From the NCBI RefSeq assembly GCF_019857225.1, contig NZ_JAFJSY010000006.1, positions 244,398-308,397 of the forward strand: a stretch of 64,000 nucleotides of DNA, in the 5' to 3' direction. The notes below the pieces were generated by a model. The model made no database searches. It worked only from the letters and a program-made list of their open reading frames with translations, and was not told the DNA's origin. The number at the start of each line of letters is the position of its first letter. Position 1 is the stretch's first letter. Made by a program: the position numbers and the translations under genes. This stretch comes from Streptomyces plumbidurans. GTDB lineage: Bacteria > Actinomycetota > Actinomycetes > Streptomycetales > Streptomycetaceae. Shown here piece by piece: positions 1 through 7,017 of this stretch.

Positions 1-503
1 GTCGCGCCGGCCAGCCCGAAGCCGGTGACCACGACCGCGCCGCGGTCCCGCACGAAGACCTGCCCCGGGCTGAGCTCGCCGTGGGTGATGCCCTCACCGT
101 GCGCCGCCTCCAGCACATCGAGCAGTTGGAGGCCGATACGGGCCGCCCGCACGTAGTTGAACGTGCCCTGCTGGGCGATGAGTTCACTCAGTGGCGTACC
201 GTCGATCCACTCGGTGACGATCCACAGGGTGCCGTCCTGCTCCACGGCGTCCACGACCGTGGCGACCGCGCCGGGGCACATCAGCCGCATGGTCTCGGAC
301 ATCCGGATGATGCGCGCGCTCGCGGGGGGCGAGGCCTCGCCGTCCGGGTCGTGGGGAAGGTCGATCTGGGTGATAAGGAAGGGGCGTTGGCCGTTGATGT
401 CCCTGCCGTACCAGCAGACCCGGTTCGCCTCGCGATGGACGACATCGACGAGTTGGTACCTCCCGGCGACCGACTCGTGCGTGAAGACATGCGCCTGGAC
501 CAT
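1..503 (-). CDS. Protein kinase-like domain protein, probable pseudokinase (3' part outside window)
   Basis: The N-terminal 167 residues or so of a Ser/Thr-kinase-fold protein are visible; the rest lies beyond position 1. The fold is recognisable from a GVATVVDAVEQDGTLWIVTEWIDG-like hinge (N-lobe strands then TEWIDG), the EAAHGEGITHGELSPGQ catalytic-loop segment and the VTGFGLA activation-segment start. Residues required for catalysis are missing: there is no Gly-rich loop after the first strand, no VAIK-type lysine (FLITQ stands there), HRDxKxxN reads HGELSPGQ, and DFG reads GFG. It is therefore more likely a binding or scaffold module than an enzyme. ATG at 503 is chosen because CGAGGG sits 6 nt upstream; an in-frame ATG at 509 abuts that RBS. 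The complete protein may carry further domains that cannot be seen here. Confidence 0.75.
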   Translation of the reverse strand, partial: MVQAHVFTHESVAGRYQLVDVVHREANRVCWYGRDINGQRPFLITQIDLPHDPDGEASPPASARIIRMSETMRLMCPGAVATVVDAVEQDGTLWIVTEWIDGTPLSELIAQQGTFNYVRAARIGLQLLDVLEAAHGEGITHGELSPGQVFVRDRGAVVVTGFGLAGA

Positions 504-665
504 GGTCATCCCTCGTAGAACCCGTGGGTCTCGCCTTTCACAGGAAGTACGGGGAGTACGGCGGCAAGTGTTCAAAGGATCCGCAAATCCACGGTGAGCG
601 CGGGTATTTGTGCATGCGCCGTCGGGTGAATTCGCGGAAGTCCCCTTTACCTGACCGGATTCGAA

Positions 666-677
666 GAAAACGTTTTC
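666..677. promoter_or_regulatory. Perfect 12-bp palindrome, operator-like
   Basis: GAAAACGTTTTC is a perfect palindrome centred on CpG in the 238-bp gap between the dehydratase stop and the kinase-like gene start. A central CG flanked by A/T tracts resembles LacI-family operators, but no LacI regulator is in the window. It lies about 165 bp upstream of the kinase-like gene, which is far for a classical operator. Nothing else was recognised in this gap. Confidence 0.3.
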
Positions 678-741
678 CAGGGACGTTCCGAGGAGTCGGT
701 GCAGAAGTCGTGCAGGAACTGATGCAGTAGTCGGGCAGGAG

Positions 742-1701
742 TCAGCGCAGTCCGAAGCGTTCCGCCCAGCCCATGACGTCCCCGGTCGTGGCATTGCCCC
801 CGCACACGACCAGGCCCAGCCGCGCCCCCTCGCCGACCCGGTCGAGGACCTGGCGGGCGGCGGGAAGCAGACAGCCGGCCGCGGGTTCGGCCCATACCTT
901 GGCGTGCTCGGCGAGGTCGAGCGTGCCCTGCACCGCGTCCCGGTCCGGCACCACGAGCACCTCGTGGACCAGCGCGGACACATGGTCGTACGTCAGTTGC
1001 GACGCCGAGGGCGCGCTGAGGGTGGTCACGACGGAGGAGAGATCGACGGCGACCGGCCCGCCCGCCGCCAGCGCCTGCGACATGGCCTGCGCGCCCTCGG
1101 TCTCCACGCCCCAGATGCGCAGGTCGGGCCGCCGCGCCCGCATCGCCGTGGCCACACCGGCGATCAGTCCGCCGCCGCCGATGCTGACGAGGACATCGGT
1201 GAGTTCGCCCGCGTCGGCGGCGAACTCCACGCCGACGGTGCCCTGTCCGGCGATGACCAGCGGGTCGTCGAAGGGGTGGACCAGCGTGAGTCCCTCGTCC
1301 TGCAACCGGTCCACGAGCGCGAACGCCCCGGCCATGTCGTCGGTCAGCCGCACCGACGCGCCGGCGGCCCTGGCGATCTCGACCGACCGCGCGGGTGCCG
1401 TACGCGGCATGACCACCGTGGCCTTCACATCGAGCGCGGCGGCCATGACCGCGAGAGCGATGCCGTGATTGCCGCCGCTGACGGCCACGACACCGGCGGC
1501 CCGCTCGCCGTCGGTCAGCGACAGCAGCTTGGCGGTCGCCCCCCGCGCCTTGAACGAGCCGGTGCGCTGGAGCAGTTCGAGTTTGACGGTGACCGGGGCA
1601 CCCAGCAGCGCGGTCAGTCCGGGGCTCGGCAGCGTCGGCGTCCGTACGACATGCGAGGCGATGAGGTCGGCCGCGGCCTCGACGTCAGAGATCCCGATCA
1701 C
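742..1701 (-). CDS. PLP-dependent serine/threonine dehydratase
   Basis: This 319-aa fold-type II PLP enzyme is expected to deaminate threonine to 2-oxobutyrate and/or serine to pyruvate. The Schiff-base lysine is K51 in GSFKARGA. The phosphate-binding turn SIGGGGLIAG and the SGGNHG asparagine loop are both present. The length matches catabolic, unregulated threonine dehydratases, because the C-terminal ACT-like domain of biosynthetic IlvA is missing. The start is GTG 1701, with GGAAGG 9 nt upstream; the open frame runs further 5' to 1854, but only through low-complexity sequence. A candidate promoter lies at 1781-1809. Substrate preference cannot be read from the sequence; some members are racemases or hydroxyaspartate dehydratases. 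Confidence 0.85.
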   Translation of the reverse strand: MIGISDVEAAADLIASHVVRTPTLPSPGLTALLGAPVTVKLELLQRTGSFKARGATAKLLSLTDGERAAGVVAVSGGNHGIALAVMAAALDVKATVVMPRTAPARSVEIARAAGASVRLTDDMAGAFALVDRLQDEGLTLVHPFDDPLVIAGQGTVGVEFAADAGELTDVLVSIGGGGLIAGVATAMRARRPDLRIWGVETEGAQAMSQALAAGGPVAVDLSSVVTTLSAPSASQLTYDHVSALVHEVLVVPDRDAVQGTLDLAEHAKVWAEPAAGCLLPAARQVLDRVGEGARLGLVVCGGNATTGDVMGWAERFGLR

Positions 1702-1780
1702 GACACTCAACCTTCCGGGTTCTGGCTTCTGGCTTCTGGGTTCCGGCTTGCAGCGCGGGCGCTGATCCGCACCGCCTCGC

Positions 1781-1809
1781 ACCCTTGCGTGTGCGGGGGG
1801 CGAGGTCAA
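1781..1809 (-). promoter_or_regulatory. Candidate promoter for the dehydratase gene
   Basis: On the minus strand TTGACC (1809-1804) is followed after 17 nt by AAGGGT (1786-1781). This is a good -35 with an imperfect -10 for the principal sigma factor, about 80 nt upstream of the GTG start. A short TTCTGGC direct repeat lies between it and the RBS. Confidence 0.35.
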
Positions 1810-1899
1810 ATCGATGGCGGGGGAGGGGGAGGAACGGCCTCCGGCCGCCGTCACGTCTCCGGTGGCCGTCGCGCCTCCCGCAGCGCGTCACACCTCTGC

Positions 1900-2136
1900 G
1901 TCACGCCTCCCGCCCCCACGCCCCGCTCTCGTGTCACGCCTCCCGCCCCCAGGCCCCGCTCTCGTGTCACGCCTCCTGCACCGGCGTTCCGACGCTGCGT
2001 CACGCCTCCTGCCCCCACGCCCCGCCCCCGTGTCACACTTCCCGCCTCCCCCACGCGCCTCCCGTCGTCGTGTCACACTTCCCGTCTCCCCCACGCGCCT
2101 CCCGTCGTCGCGTCACACTTCCCGCCCCCGCGTCAC
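1900..2136. repeat. 33-bp/40-bp tandem repeat array in the gap between dehydratase and polyprenyl synthase genes
   Basis: Each unit begins GTCACRCYTCC. Units start at 1900, 1933, 1966, 1999 and 2032 (33-bp spacing), then 2072 and 2112 (40-bp spacing), with a 20-bp step to 2132. The last unit contains the stop codon of the polyprenyl synthase gene (GAGGTGTGAC on the minus strand), so the array looks like repeated duplication of that gene's 3' end. Units are C-rich on the plus strand and diverged in their second halves. Because 33 is a multiple of 3 the array is open in several frames, but I see no gene. The 431-bp gap 1702-2132 holds only this array and the dehydratase promoter region. Confidence 0.85.
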
Positions 2137-3173
2137 ACCTCCCGCCGCACCAAGTACTCCAGCAGCGCCCGCAGTTCGTCCACCGCTCGCGCCTCAAGGG
2201 CCGTGTCCGCGAGAGCGGCCTCCACCGCGGCGACGTGGCGGCGCGCCTCGGCCATGGCGGCCGTTCTGCCGCCCGCCGCCTCGATCAGTGCGGCGGCCTC
2301 CGCGGGGTCCCCGCCGGCGTCCAGCAGTGCGGCGAGCCGCCGGGACCGGGAGTCGCCGGAGTCGAGCGCGGCCAGCACCGGGAACGTCTTCTTGCGTTCG
2401 CGAAGGTCGCCGTGGACGGGCTTTCCGGTCACGGCGGGATCGCCCCAGATGCCCAGGACGTCGTCGACGACCTGGAAGGCGATCCCGAGGTGGCGTCCGG
2501 CGCGGTCGAGGGCGTCGACCGCCGGGGGCTCCGCGCCGCCGAGCAGGGCGCCGAGTGAGGCGGCGCAGCCGAGCAGCGCCCCCGTCTTGTGCTCGGCCAT
2601 CGCCCGGTACTCTTCCGGCCGCACCCGCTGCGGCCCGGTCCACGGGCGGGTGGCGAACAGCAGGTCATCGGCCTGGCCGTGCACCAGGTCGCCGAGCGCC
2701 ACCGACAGCACCCGCACGGCCCGCGGCCCGCCCGGTGCTACGGCCAGGGTCTCGACGGCCAGCGCGAACAGCGCGTCACCGGCGAGCACGGCGGGCCCGG
2801 TGCCGTAGGCCTTCCAGACGGTGGGACGGCGGCGCCGGGCCGCGTCGCCGTCCATGATGTCGTCGTGCAGCAGGGAGAAGGTGTGCACCAGTTCCACCGC
2901 CACCGCCGCGGGCACCCCGGCCGCCGCGGGCGCGCCCGCCGCCTCGGCCCCGAGCACGGCCAGGGCCTGCCGTACGCCCTTGCCGCCGGACGCGGCGGCA
3001 GGCGCGCCGCCCACCTCGCACCAGCCGAAGGAGTAGGCGGCCATCTCGCCCACCCACGGATGCATCCGGGCCACGGCCTCCGCCAGCGCGGGTCGCACCG
3101 ACTCGCGGCAGCGGGACAGGATTTGATGAACATCGGCGCGCGCACGCAGCGCCGAGGGCAGCGCCGCCGTCAC
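2133..3173 (-). CDS. Polyprenyl (isoprenyl diphosphate) synthase
   Basis: This 346-aa trans-isoprenyl diphosphate synthase condenses IPP with an allylic diphosphate. Both Mg-binding Asp motifs are visible: DDIMD at about residues 104-108, followed by the RRRRPT basic segment, and DDVLGIWGD at about 237-245. The AEHKTGAL and RERKKTFP motifs are also present. The length is normal for C15-C20 or longer synthases; chain length cannot be fixed by eye. The start is GTG 3173, which overlaps the stop of the TPR gene as GTGA, so the two are translationally coupled. No terpene cyclase, carotenoid or quinone gene is adjacent, so the pathway is unknown. Its 3' end runs directly into the 33/40-bp repeat array. 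Confidence 0.9.
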   Translation of the reverse strand: MTAALPSALRARADVHQILSRCRESVRPALAEAVARMHPWVGEMAAYSFGWCEVGGAPAAASGGKGVRQALAVLGAEAAGAPAAAGVPAAVAVELVHTFSLLHDDIMDGDAARRRRPTVWKAYGTGPAVLAGDALFALAVETLAVAPGGPRAVRVLSVALGDLVHGQADDLLFATRPWTGPQRVRPEEYRAMAEHKTGALLGCAASLGALLGGAEPPAVDALDRAGRHLGIAFQVVDDVLGIWGDPAVTGKPVHGDLRERKKTFPVLAALDSGDSRSRRLAALLDAGGDPAEAAALIEAAGGRTAAMAEARRHVAAVEAALADTALEARAVDELRALLEYLVRREV

Positions 3174-4210
3174 CGTGCCACCTCCGCGACCGGGGCGAAC
3201 TCCTCCTGCGCACGGGCCACCATCTCGCGTGCGTGCTTCAGCCCGATGCGCTCCAACTCGTCGGCCAGGTCCGTGAGTTCGGCGGCCGTGTCGGCGCCGT
3301 CGCGTCCCAGCCGGGCCAGCGACTTGACCAGTCCGAGCCGGGCCAGCGCCGTTCCGCGCGGCTCGCTCATCGCCCGGAACTCCTCGAGCGCCTCCTCGTA
3401 CAGGTCCCGGGCCTCGGCCCAACGGCTGGCGCGGTAGAGGACGTTGCCGCGCATCTTGTGGTTGTAGGCGAGCGCGCTGGACAGCTTCATCGCCCGGCAC
3501 GTCGTCTCCGCCTCGGACAGCAGCCCGAGCGCCCGCTCCACGTCCCCGTCCCGTACCGACACGATGTCGGCGAGACCGCGCAGCGCCCAGGCGTGACCGC
3601 GCCGGTCGTCGGCGCGGGCGGCTATCTCGGCCGCCTCCTCGAACAGGGCGAACGCGGTGTCGTACGCGCCGGTGTTGCGGTGGATCTGCGCGATGCCCTC
3701 CAGTGCCCACACCGTGTGCCGCGCCTCGCCGCGCCGTCGTGCCTCGGCGAGCAACTGCTCGTGCAGTCTGCGAACGGCCTCGTAGTCGCCCTGGATGCGC
3801 CCGGTCTCGGCGAGTCCCGCGAGCGAGTATCCGCGTACGACGACATCGCCGCCGCGTTCGCCGAACTCGGCCGCGAGCCCCAGCAGTCGCCGGGCCAGCG
3901 GGAAGGCCCCCCGCTGCCGGGCCAGCGTGCCGCCGCTCCACAGCGCCCATGCCATGGCCGCCGTGTCCCCGGCCTCGCGGGCCGCGCGGTAGCTCGCCTT
4001 CCATGCCCGGTCGGCATCCGTGACCTGCCCGAGCCGACGGTGCGCCTCGGCGACCGCGAGCCCGGAACGAGCCGCCTCCCCGTGCTGCCCGGACCGCTCG
4101 GCCGCTCTCAACTCCCTTGTGCCGACGGCCAGTACGTCGGTCAGCGAGGAGTTCACGGAGAGTGTGGTGAGCGCGCCCTGGTACTCCGGGGCGAATGCCT
4201 TGCCGTACAT
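3170..4210 (-). CDS. Tetratricopeptide-repeat protein coupled to polyprenyl synthase
   Basis: This 346-aa soluble protein is built almost entirely of TPR-like helical hairpins: repeated A-x3-L/A-x2-A/G patterns such as AMAWALWSGGTLARQRGAF, GYSLAGLAETGRIQGDY and AWALRGLADIVSVRDGD. There is no signal peptide, membrane segment or DNA-binding domain. It may hold or deliver the prenyl synthase or a partner, since TPRs are protein-protein interaction modules. ATG 4210 is preceded by AAAGGG, and its stop overlaps the GTG of the synthase gene. Its upstream region carries the 13-bp GTATAC array. I do not know a named family for it. Confidence 0.8.
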   Translation of the reverse strand: MYGKAFAPEYQGALTTLSVNSSLTDVLAVGTRELRAAERSGQHGEAARSGLAVAEAHRRLGQVTDADRAWKASYRAAREAGDTAAMAWALWSGGTLARQRGAFPLARRLLGLAAEFGERGGDVVVRGYSLAGLAETGRIQGDYEAVRRLHEQLLAEARRRGEARHTVWALEGIAQIHRNTGAYDTAFALFEEAAEIAARADDRRGHAWALRGLADIVSVRDGDVERALGLLSEAETTCRAMKLSSALAYNHKMRGNVLYRASRWAEARDLYEEALEEFRAMSEPRGTALARLGLVKSLARLGRDGADTAAELTDLADELERIGLKHAREMVARAQEEFAPVAEVAR

Positions 4211-4239
4211 GGATCCCTTTCGGTCCGTGCGAGGGCCAG

Positions 4240-4317
4240 CTATACACTGTGCGTATACGCGATATGTATACGTGATGCGTATACTTCCTGTGTATACATG
4301 GCGTGTATAGCGCGCCG
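4240..4317. promoter_or_regulatory. Six-copy, 13-bp-periodic GTATAC array upstream of the TPR/prenyl synthase operon
   Basis: The palindromic hexamer GTATAC recurs with exact 13-bp spacing at 4240 (CTATAC), 4253, 4266, 4279, 4292 and 4305 (GTATAG). The intervening 7 bp are variable. The block is the only AT-rich stretch nearby and lies 30-107 bp 5' of the TPR start codon, so it covers the expected promoter. Strict phasing with variable spacers points to cooperative head-to-tail binding of a regulator, as MerR-type BldC does on direct repeats; this is inference. TATACN hexamers could also serve as -10 elements. Confidence 0.8.
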
Positions 4318-4420
4318 GAAATGGGCCCCGGCCCAAAGGGCCAGGGCATCAGTTGTTGTGGATCAAGACGTCGTGGCCGCCGGGGAGGTTGCTTCTGAGG
4401 CGCAGATCACTTCGCGGGGC

Positions 4421-5098
4421 TCAGTGCTGCTGAGCCTTCTGGGGTGTCGCCTCGCTCGGGCGCACCACCACATACCCCTCGCCCTGCAGCATCAGCTGAA
4501 CGGCTTCGCCGGAACCGCCGCGCAGCATCGAGCCGATCGACTGCGAACGGTGCAGCGAGGTCTGCAGTCCGGCCGTCCAGCCGACCACCGCGTCCGTGTC
4601 GACATACACCGGGTACTGCGCCGAGACCGGGATGACCAGCGGATTGCCCTCGCATACGAGGCCCAGTCGGCCCTGCCCGGTGAAGACGCTGTTGAACAGG
4701 CCGCCGCCGGCGATGCCCGCGCCCTTCACCGTCGAGATGCGGTACGTCAGGGAGGCGTCGAAGCACAGGACGTTGCGGCCGTTGACCGTGAACTCGTCAC
4801 CGGGGTCCACGTCGACGATGAAGCAGTTCTGCGCCTCGTGCGCGAACCAGGCCTCGCCCTGCCCGCGCACCGCCATGAGCGGCAGCCCCTCCCCGGTCAC
4901 CGCCCGCTTGAGCATGCCGCCCACGCCCTGGCCCTTGCGCTCGAACTGGAGGTTGCCGCGGTAGGCGATCATCGCGCCCTGGCGGGCGAGCATCTCGCCG
5001 TTCACCGCGTACTTGATGCATTTGGCGTTCTCGACGGCCATGCCCGCTTCGGTGGCCGGCTGGACCATGTGGTCGCTGGAAAAGAGGGAACCCTTCAT
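4421..5098 (-). CDS. AIM24 family protein
   Basis: This 225-aa protein belongs to the AIM24/DUF124 family, named for a yeast mitochondrial biogenesis protein with a double-stranded beta-helix fold; its bacterial role is not established. Characteristic stretches are AKCIKYAVNGEMLARQGAMI, GEAWFAHEAQNCFIVDV and GGLFNSVFTGQG. There is no signal peptide or membrane segment. ATG 5098 has ACAGGA upstream and begins MKGSLFSSDH, as Streptomyces homologues do; a longer start at 5170 would lie only 8 nt after the TerD-CAP stop with a cramped RBS. In many actinomycetes AIM24 genes lie beside TerD genes, as here. Confidence 0.85.
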   Translation of the reverse strand: MKGSLFSSDHMVQPATEAGMAVENAKCIKYAVNGEMLARQGAMIAYRGNLQFERKGQGVGGMLKRAVTGEGLPLMAVRGQGEAWFAHEAQNCFIVDVDPGDEFTVNGRNVLCFDASLTYRISTVKGAGIAGGGLFNSVFTGQGRLGLVCEGNPLVIPVSAQYPVYVDTDAVVGWTAGLQTSLHRSQSIGSMLRGGSGEAVQLMLQGEGYVVVRPSEATPQKAQQH

Positions 5099-5177
5099 GC
5101 GGGCATCCTGTCCCGGAAGTTTCCGTTCTGCCAAGATCGCGGGTGGGTCGGTCGGATTGGTGGAGCCCATAAACCCT

Positions 5178-6602
5178 TCAGGCGCCGAACAGCTGCGTCC
5201 AGTACGTGCCTGCCGGGCCGCCGCCCGCGAGGCCGATCCCGATGTGGGTGAAGTCGGGCTTGAGGATGTTGGCGCGGTGGCCCGGGCTGTTCATCCAGCC
5301 GTCGACGACCTCGGCGGGGGAGCGCTGGCCGCACGCGATGTTCTCGCCGATGGTGCGCCGGTGCGAACCCGCCGCCGCGGCCCGGTCCCAGGGCTGGCTC
5401 CCGTCCGGCGAGGTGTGCGAGTAGAACACGCGCGTCACCATGTCGGCGCTGTGCGCCTGTGCCGCAGTGGTGAGCAGGGCGTCGGTGGTCAGCGGAGGCA
5501 GACCGGCCCTGGCCCGCTCCCGGTTGGTGAGCTCGGTGACCTCGGCCGCCGTCCGCGCCAGGTCACCCGGCGTGAACGGCCTGGCCCACAGCGCGGTCCA
5601 GTACATGTCGCCGGAGCGGCTGTCGCTGACGTACCCCAGGCCCGCATGCGTGTAGGCCGGGTCGCACAGCGTGCGGCGCGCCTTCTCGTCGCCCAGGCAG
5701 TACTCGACGAAGTCGGCAGCCGTGCGCGGGCCGGAGACCAGGTGCTCGCCGACGGTGAGGTACGCGTATCCGGTGGCCGTCAGGCGCTGGTAGACGGAGA
5801 CGCCGTCCGCGCCCTCGACCCCGAGTTGTCCGGCGGCGGCCATGGCGGAGGCGTGCGCACGGGCCGCCGACGCGAGGCGTCCGTCCAGGAAGACCGGCGG
5901 TGAACCGGCCCTGGCGCGGGCGGGGTTGACGAGAGCGAGGAAGCCGTCGGGGTCGGCCTGCGGTGGGTCGGCGGCATGGAGGTCGACGAGCGTCGGCGTG
6001 CGAACGACCGGTCGGCTCGCGGGCGCCGGCGGAGCCTGCGATGGGAGTGATGGTGCGGGGGCGTGGGCCGGTGCCGGCCCTGGCAGGTGTGCGGGCGGCG
6101 CCGGTGTGGCACCGGCCGCGTCGTCCTCGACGACGTCCACGCCGAAGTCCCGCGCGAGACCCGCGAGTCCGTCGGCGTACCCCTGCCCGACGGCCCGCAG
6201 CTTCCAGCCGGCGCCGCGCCGGTAGATCTCCGCGAGGAGCAGCACCGTCTCCTGTCGCGGGCGCGGCGGCGCGAACCGGGCGAGCGCTCGGCCGCCCTGA
6301 GCCGAGACATGGAGCGTGGGGGCGGGGAGGGCACCCGGGGGAGTGGCGGGATCGGCCGGGCTGACGACCACCGTCACCTTGGTGGCACCGGGGCGCAGCC
6401 TCGGCGGGTCGACGGTGAGGGTGTCGCCGTCCAGCCGGGCGCCCGGAGCGGACGGCTGGTTGTAGAAGACGAAGTCGGCGTCGTCCAGGACCTTGCCACC
6501 GTCGTCGGTGATCAGCGCGGACACGTCGAAGGGGCCGGGCACCCGGACGGTCAGGGCGCCGCCCGGAAGGGGCATGTTGCCTCCGGGGACCAACTCGTTC
6601 AT
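5178..6602 (-). CDS. TerD domain-CAP-CAP fusion protein
   Basis: This 474-aa protein begins with a TerD/CABP1-like domain (about 1-190; ends with the ETVLLLAEIYRRGAGWKLRAVGQGY-type block typical of tellurite/stress TerD proteins). A Pro/Ala-rich linker (about 195-245) and two CAP/SCP-PR1 domains follow. The C-terminal CAP copy has the classic motifs HSADMVTRVFYSHTSPDG, GENIACG and MNSPGHRANIL, while the first copy is degenerate. CAP domains are normally exported, yet no signal peptide or TM segment precedes TerD, which is normally cytoplasmic Ca2+ binding. ATG 6602 is chosen with AGGGCGG upstream; TerD proteins usually begin this close to the LxPGGN motif. It is followed by the AIM24 gene after a short gap. 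Confidence 0.85.
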   Translation of the reverse strand: MNELVPGGNMPLPGGALTVRVPGPFDVSALITDDGGKVLDDADFVFYNQPSAPGARLDGDTLTVDPPRLRPGATKVTVVVSPADPATPPGALPAPTLHVSAQGGRALARFAPPRPRQETVLLLAEIYRRGAGWKLRAVGQGYADGLAGLARDFGVDVVEDDAAGATPAPPAHLPGPAPAHAPAPSLPSQAPPAPASRPVVRTPTLVDLHAADPPQADPDGFLALVNPARARAGSPPVFLDGRLASAARAHASAMAAAGQLGVEGADGVSVYQRLTATGYAYLTVGEHLVSGPRTAADFVEYCLGDEKARRTLCDPAYTHAGLGYVSDSRSGDMYWTALWARPFTPGDLARTAAEVTELTNRERARAGLPPLTTDALLTTAAQAHSADMVTRVFYSHTSPDGSQPWDRAAAAGSHRRTIGENIACGQRSPAEVVDGWMNSPGHRANILKPDFTHIGIGLAGGGPAGTYWTQLFGA

Positions 6603-7017
6603 CGCGCCGCCCTGGTGTCGTCGTCCCGTCGCGGTGGGCACGACCGCAGTGCTGCCTCGGTGAGCCCGCCCGGTCAACGTCCGCCGGGGCGGCACGGTTC
6701 CCGCGCTCCAGGCACCCTCCGAGAGGAGAGCCCTGGCGGATGCGATATGGGTCACATTCACACGAGGCAACTTTCTTCCGTCCCCTCACATCTCCACGGA
6801 CAACGAACCGTTGGTGATCCGGCGATCACCGAATGATGGTTGTTTGCGAAGTATTGCCCTGTATCGACACGAAACCTGGTTTTTAGTCTTTACATGGACA
6901 TGACTTGTCCGAAAGGGTTTCGTCCCGGGGCCCGACCAGCCCCCATGGCGCTCAACGGCGCCATGCGTCAGGGCGGTTGGCGTGTCCGGCCGCCTTGCGA
7001 GAAAGGAACCCCCACCA
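6603..7017. promoter_or_regulatory. 415-bp divergent intergenic region between TerD-CAP and M4 protease genes
   Basis: No gene is seen here. It holds two dyads: GGTGATC-CGGC-GATCACC at 6813-6830 and GGACA-TGACT-TGTCC at 6896-6910. Between them is an A/T-richer stretch (about 6835-6900), unusual for this genome, that should contain the protease promoter. A good RBS (GAAAGGAA, 7001-7008) precedes the GTG at 7018. No clear -35/-10 pair could be assigned. Confidence 0.45.

Noticed and set aside
904..2808. 634-aa plus-strand frame across the dehydratase and prenyl synthase genes
   Set aside because: It is antisense to two well-supported genes, has no RBS or domain, and exists because of third-position GC bias and the in-phase 33-bp repeats.
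4318..4349. Longer start for the TPR or prenyl synthase frames through the GTATAC array
   Set aside because: The frames are open by chance through the array, but only the ATG at 4210 has an RBS and begins a TPR-like sequence.
3233..5251. 672-aa plus-strand frame opposite the TPR and AIM24 genes
   Set aside because: The composition (Arg/Gly/His-rich, no motif) is that of an antisense shadow, and both minus-strand genes have clear domains and RBSs.
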